This document shows positions 61,567 through 64,000 of a DNA stretch of 64,000 bases, piece by piece. Numbering within the stretch: the stretch's first letter is position 1; each line of letters opens with the position of its first letter. Made by a program: the position numbers and the translations under genes. The DNA is from Bacteroidota bacterium (GTDB taxonomy: Bacteria; Bacteroidota; Bacteroidia; Chitinophagales; Chitinophagaceae): assembly GCA_023424015.1 (NCBI GenBank), contig JAFAEM010000006.1:124001-188000 (forward strand), read 5' to 3'. The notes beneath the pieces were generated by a model. It made no database searches, was not told the DNA's origin, and saw only the letters and a program-made list of their open reading frames with translations.

Positions 61567-64000
61567 CTAAAATCTTAAGTCAATACCTATGCTGTAGGTT
61601 TTTACCATTGGGTAATTCGTACCCGTGCCTACGGGTGTTTCAACATCAAAGCCATCCCAGAATTTATCAATCGTAAACAAATTTTGCCCGTTCACATAAA
61701 TACGTGCCTGGTCAATATTCACCTTATCTAAGATGTTTTTTGGAAGATTGTACCCAAACTGGATATTCTTTAGACGCAGGTAGGATGCATTTTTCATCCA
61801 AAAACTTGAATGCTGGTAATTGTTACCTGCATCACCCCAGGTTAACCTTGGGAAACGTGCATCCTGGTTGTCAGGTGTCCAGTAGTCTTTGTGCTGTTCG
61901 TAGGCTGATGCACCGCTAAAAAATGGCTGTATGGCGCGCCCGTATAAATATCCATCTGCTTTACCAACCCCTTGCAAAAATGCATTGAATGTAAAATTCT
62001 TGTACTCAGCATTTAAATTAAGGCCATAGGTAAACCGGGGAATGGTGCTACCTACGATAACATAATCGCTGGCATTGATAATATCGTCTTCATGCGGATT
62101 TTGGTTTACATACCTGATATCGCCAGGTGCTAATACTCCAATTTGCGCGGAATGCTGGTTTATTTCATCCTGTGTTTTAAAATATCCATCAGCCTGTAAA
62201 GCGAAGATTGAATTAATTGGATGTCCTTCCCTGCTAACTACAAGACCCGACTCACTTACACCTTTCAAATCCAGGACTGTATTCTTAACATCTGAAATAT
62301 TGAATGTTATTCCATATTTAAACGCCCGGCTATTATCACGATAAGTTAGCCCTGCATCCCATCCAATATTTCTGACCTTCCCGGCATTTTGAAAAGGTGC
62401 ATCCAGGCCTATGCTCAATGGGATATCCAATTCCAGTAATATGTCGTAAGTGATTTTATGGTACCAGTCAAAATTCAAGGTAAGATTCCTGAATACGGTA
62501 AGATCGAATCCAAGGTTTGTCATCTTTGATGTTTCCCAGGAAATATCTTCGTTATTCATCTCATTCAGCGCAGCTATAGGTACAATTTGTCCGCCGAGAG
62601 AATAAGAGCCGAGACTAAGGGTAGAAGCAAAAGGATAAGTACCAATATTCTGGTTACCCAAAGTGCCCCATGAAGCGCGCAGCATCAGATTTGAAATAAA
62701 ATCGATATCCTTCATAAATGACTCAGAAGAAACTCTCCAGCCCGCGGAAACGGAAGGGAAAAAGCCATACTTCCTGCCTTTTGCAAACCGTGATGATCCA
62801 TCATAGCGTGCATTCACTTCTAACAGATACCTGGAATCAAAATCATAGTTGAAGCGACCAAAGTAAGACTGAAGTGCCCATTCCGATGCATTACCACTTG
62901 CCTCGCGATTGTCCTGCAATCCCGCATCAAGTACCCGGTAGTCCGGGAAAGTAAATCCATCACGGTAGGCACGGAAACTTTTTGTCTTATAGGTTTCTAC
63001 TGAAGCACCCACCAATAACTTCAGGCCATGACGGTCAAAGTCCTGGGTGGCGGTTAAGTAACTATAATAATTACCGTACATCGACCGAACGCTTCGTTGG
63101 GCCAGGGTGGAGCGCTCCGGACGCGTAAACAAGGGACTTCCATCAAGCTGATAAGTCTGAATGGCCTTGTTAAAATTGTCGTTATATAATTCTTCGAATC
63201 GGGGTTGAGCAAGAAATTCTGCCGAAAGCCATTTGAAAGGTTTGTAGTTCAACACGAATCTTCCCAATAATTTCATATGTTCCTCTACTAGTGAACCTCC
63301 CGCAGGACCTGAAAAGGCGATGGGGTTCTCACCATTCCAGGCTTCACCATACACACCATTTGAATATTGTCCGGGCTGAATCGCGGGTATACGGTTCATC
63401 TGGAGAAAGACTGAAGTCAAACCCGGCCCGGGTTCGGTGGTGATGTTCTTGATAAATTGAACATCTGCCTGTATACTTACTTTGTCGCTTAATCTTACAT
63501 CTGTATTATTTCTGAAAGAATATCTTTTGAACCGTGAGGTTTCAACAATACCTTTCTGATCAAGATAACCTGCAGAGGTCAGGAAACGTACTTTGCCGCT
63601 ACCTGAGTTAACCGATAGATTATGATTGTGCATCACTCCTGACCCGCGTAGCACTTCTTTCTGCCAGTCCGTATTGGGATACTTGTCCGGATCAGAAGCC
63701 ATATTTGTTCTGTACTCCTGGATAAAGGCATCAGAAAAAAGTGGTGAAGCGCCAGAGTTAGTATGTGCCAGGTTGATCATTTCCATGTGGTCGATAGCAC
63801 CAACTTTCTGGGGCAGGTCAGTTGGATCCTGTACACCTACATAAGCATGATAATTTACTTTCAAACCTCCTGAAGCTCTTTTGGTGGTTACCAATATAAC
63901 ACCATTGGCAGCCCGGGAACCATAGATAGCCGATGATGCGGCGTCCTTAAGTACGTTGATCGTTGCGATCATGTTGGGGTCTATCGAATTCATATCTCCT
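61567..64000 (-). CDS. SusC/RagA-type TonB-dependent transporter 3, N-terminus outside window
   Basis: The frame runs off the right edge: codons for Gly-Asp precede the first internal Met at 63993, so the start, signal and carboxypeptidase-like domain are missing. What is seen is the end of the plug (INVLKDAASSAIYGSRAANGVILVTTKRA) and the whole barrel, ending KTYSIGIDLRF. Whether an STN domain is present cannot be judged. It is the first visible gene of the packed operon that continues to 45639. It would bring the operon's substrate across the outer membrane together with SusD 3. Confidence 0.92.
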   Translation of the reverse strand, partial: GDMNSIDPNMIATINVLKDAASSAIYGSRAANGVILVTTKRASGGLKVNYHAYVGVQDPTDLPQKVGAIDHMEMINLAHTNSGASPLFSDAFIQEYRTNMASDPDKYPNTDWQKEVLRGSGVMHNHNLSVNSGSGKVRFLTSAGYLDQKGIVETSRFKRYSFRNNTDVRLSDKVSIQADVQFIKNITTEPGPGLTSVFLQMNRIPAIQPGQYSNGVYGEAWNGENPIAFSGPAGGSLVEEHMKLLGRFVLNYKPFKWLSAEFLAQPRFEELYNDNFNKAIQTYQLDGSPLFTRPERSTLAQRSVRSMYGNYYSYLTATQDFDRHGLKLLVGASVETYKTKSFRAYRDGFTFPDYRVLDAGLQDNREASGNASEWALQSYFGRFNYDFDSRYLLEVNARYDGSSRFAKGRKYGFFPSVSAGWRVSSESFMKDIDFISNLMLRASWGTLGNQNIGTYPFASTLSLGSYSLGGQIVPIAALNEMNNEDISWETSKMTNLGFDLTVFRNLTLNFDWYHKITYDILLELDIPLSIGLDAPFQNAGKVRNIGWDAGLTYRDNSRAFKYGITFNISDVKNTVLDLKGVSESGLVVSREGHPINSIFALQADGYFKTQDEINQHSAQIGVLAPGDIRYVNQNPHEDDIINASDYVIVGSTIPRFTYGLNLNAEYKNFTFNAFLQGVGKADGYLYGRAIQPFFSGASAYEQHKDYWTPDNQDARFPRLTWGDAGNNYQHSSFWMKNASYLRLKNIQFGYNLPKNILDKVNIDQARIYVNGQNLFTIDKFWDGFDVETPVGTGTNYPMVKTYSIGIDLRF

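Overview
The window comes from a Bacteroidota bacterium, most likely a plant- or soil-polymer degrader close to Chitinophagaceae (inference). It holds three SusC/SusD outer-membrane uptake pairs, an ECF-sigma/FecR/SusC transducer locus, many Sec, Tat and lipoprotein signals on catabolic enzymes, and little Shine-Dalgarno signal. I saw no tRNA, rRNA, CRISPR array, insertion sequence or phage gene.

Region 1 (1-11446, + strand) is a hemicellulose-side-chain set: a cut cupin protein, a TolB-like propeller protein, a SASA-type acetylesterase, a double-domain CE1-like esterase, a GH29 fucosidase-like enzyme, a GH43 enzyme and a fused polysaccharide deacetylase/CE15 glucuronoyl esterase. Region 2 (11477-20775, - strand) reads AraC regulator, FGGY kinase, RraA-like, enolase-superfamily enzyme, BASS transporter, RraA-like, enolase-superfamily enzyme, then an esterase broken by one in-frame amber codon. 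Both enolase-superfamily proteins carry Tat signals and both RraA-like proteins carry Sec signals. The operon therefore looks like a cell-envelope route that dehydrates sugar acids and splits the keto-acid before a 2-oxoacid-type transporter imports the product. This is the most novel-looking system in the window.

Region 3 (20996-32056, + strand) is a SusCD pair with the AraC gene diverging from it, then, after a terminator, IlvD/Edd-type dehydratase, a lipoprotein SMP-30 lactonase, a KdaD-like FAH-family dehydratase, a GntP permease and a GH10 xylanase. Together these suggest xylan cutting and non-phosphorylative aldonate use (Weimberg-like), with the final semialdehyde dehydrogenase not present here. 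Region 4 (32451-43131, - strand) is ECF sigma, FecR, STN-type SusC, SusD and a large VCBS/ASPIC lipoprotein. Hairpins lie between fecR and susC and after susD.

Region 5 (43132-45638) is a small oxidative-stress-type unit: an ECF41 sigma factor with its SnoaL-like C-terminus and the carboxymuconolactone-decarboxylase partner usual for that group, both with matching ECF41-like promoters. Region 6 (45639 to the right edge, - strand) is a tightly packed 14-gene operon: SusC, SusD, two EEP phosphodiesterase-fold enzymes, a calcineurin-type phosphoesterase, a GDPD, a FAD oxidoreductase, two MFS carriers, an SSS symporter, two FGGY kinases, a 2-hydroxyacid dehydrogenase and a histidine phosphatase. 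It looks built to take up and break down a phosphodiester-linked polyol or sugar compound; the substrate is not determined by the sequence.
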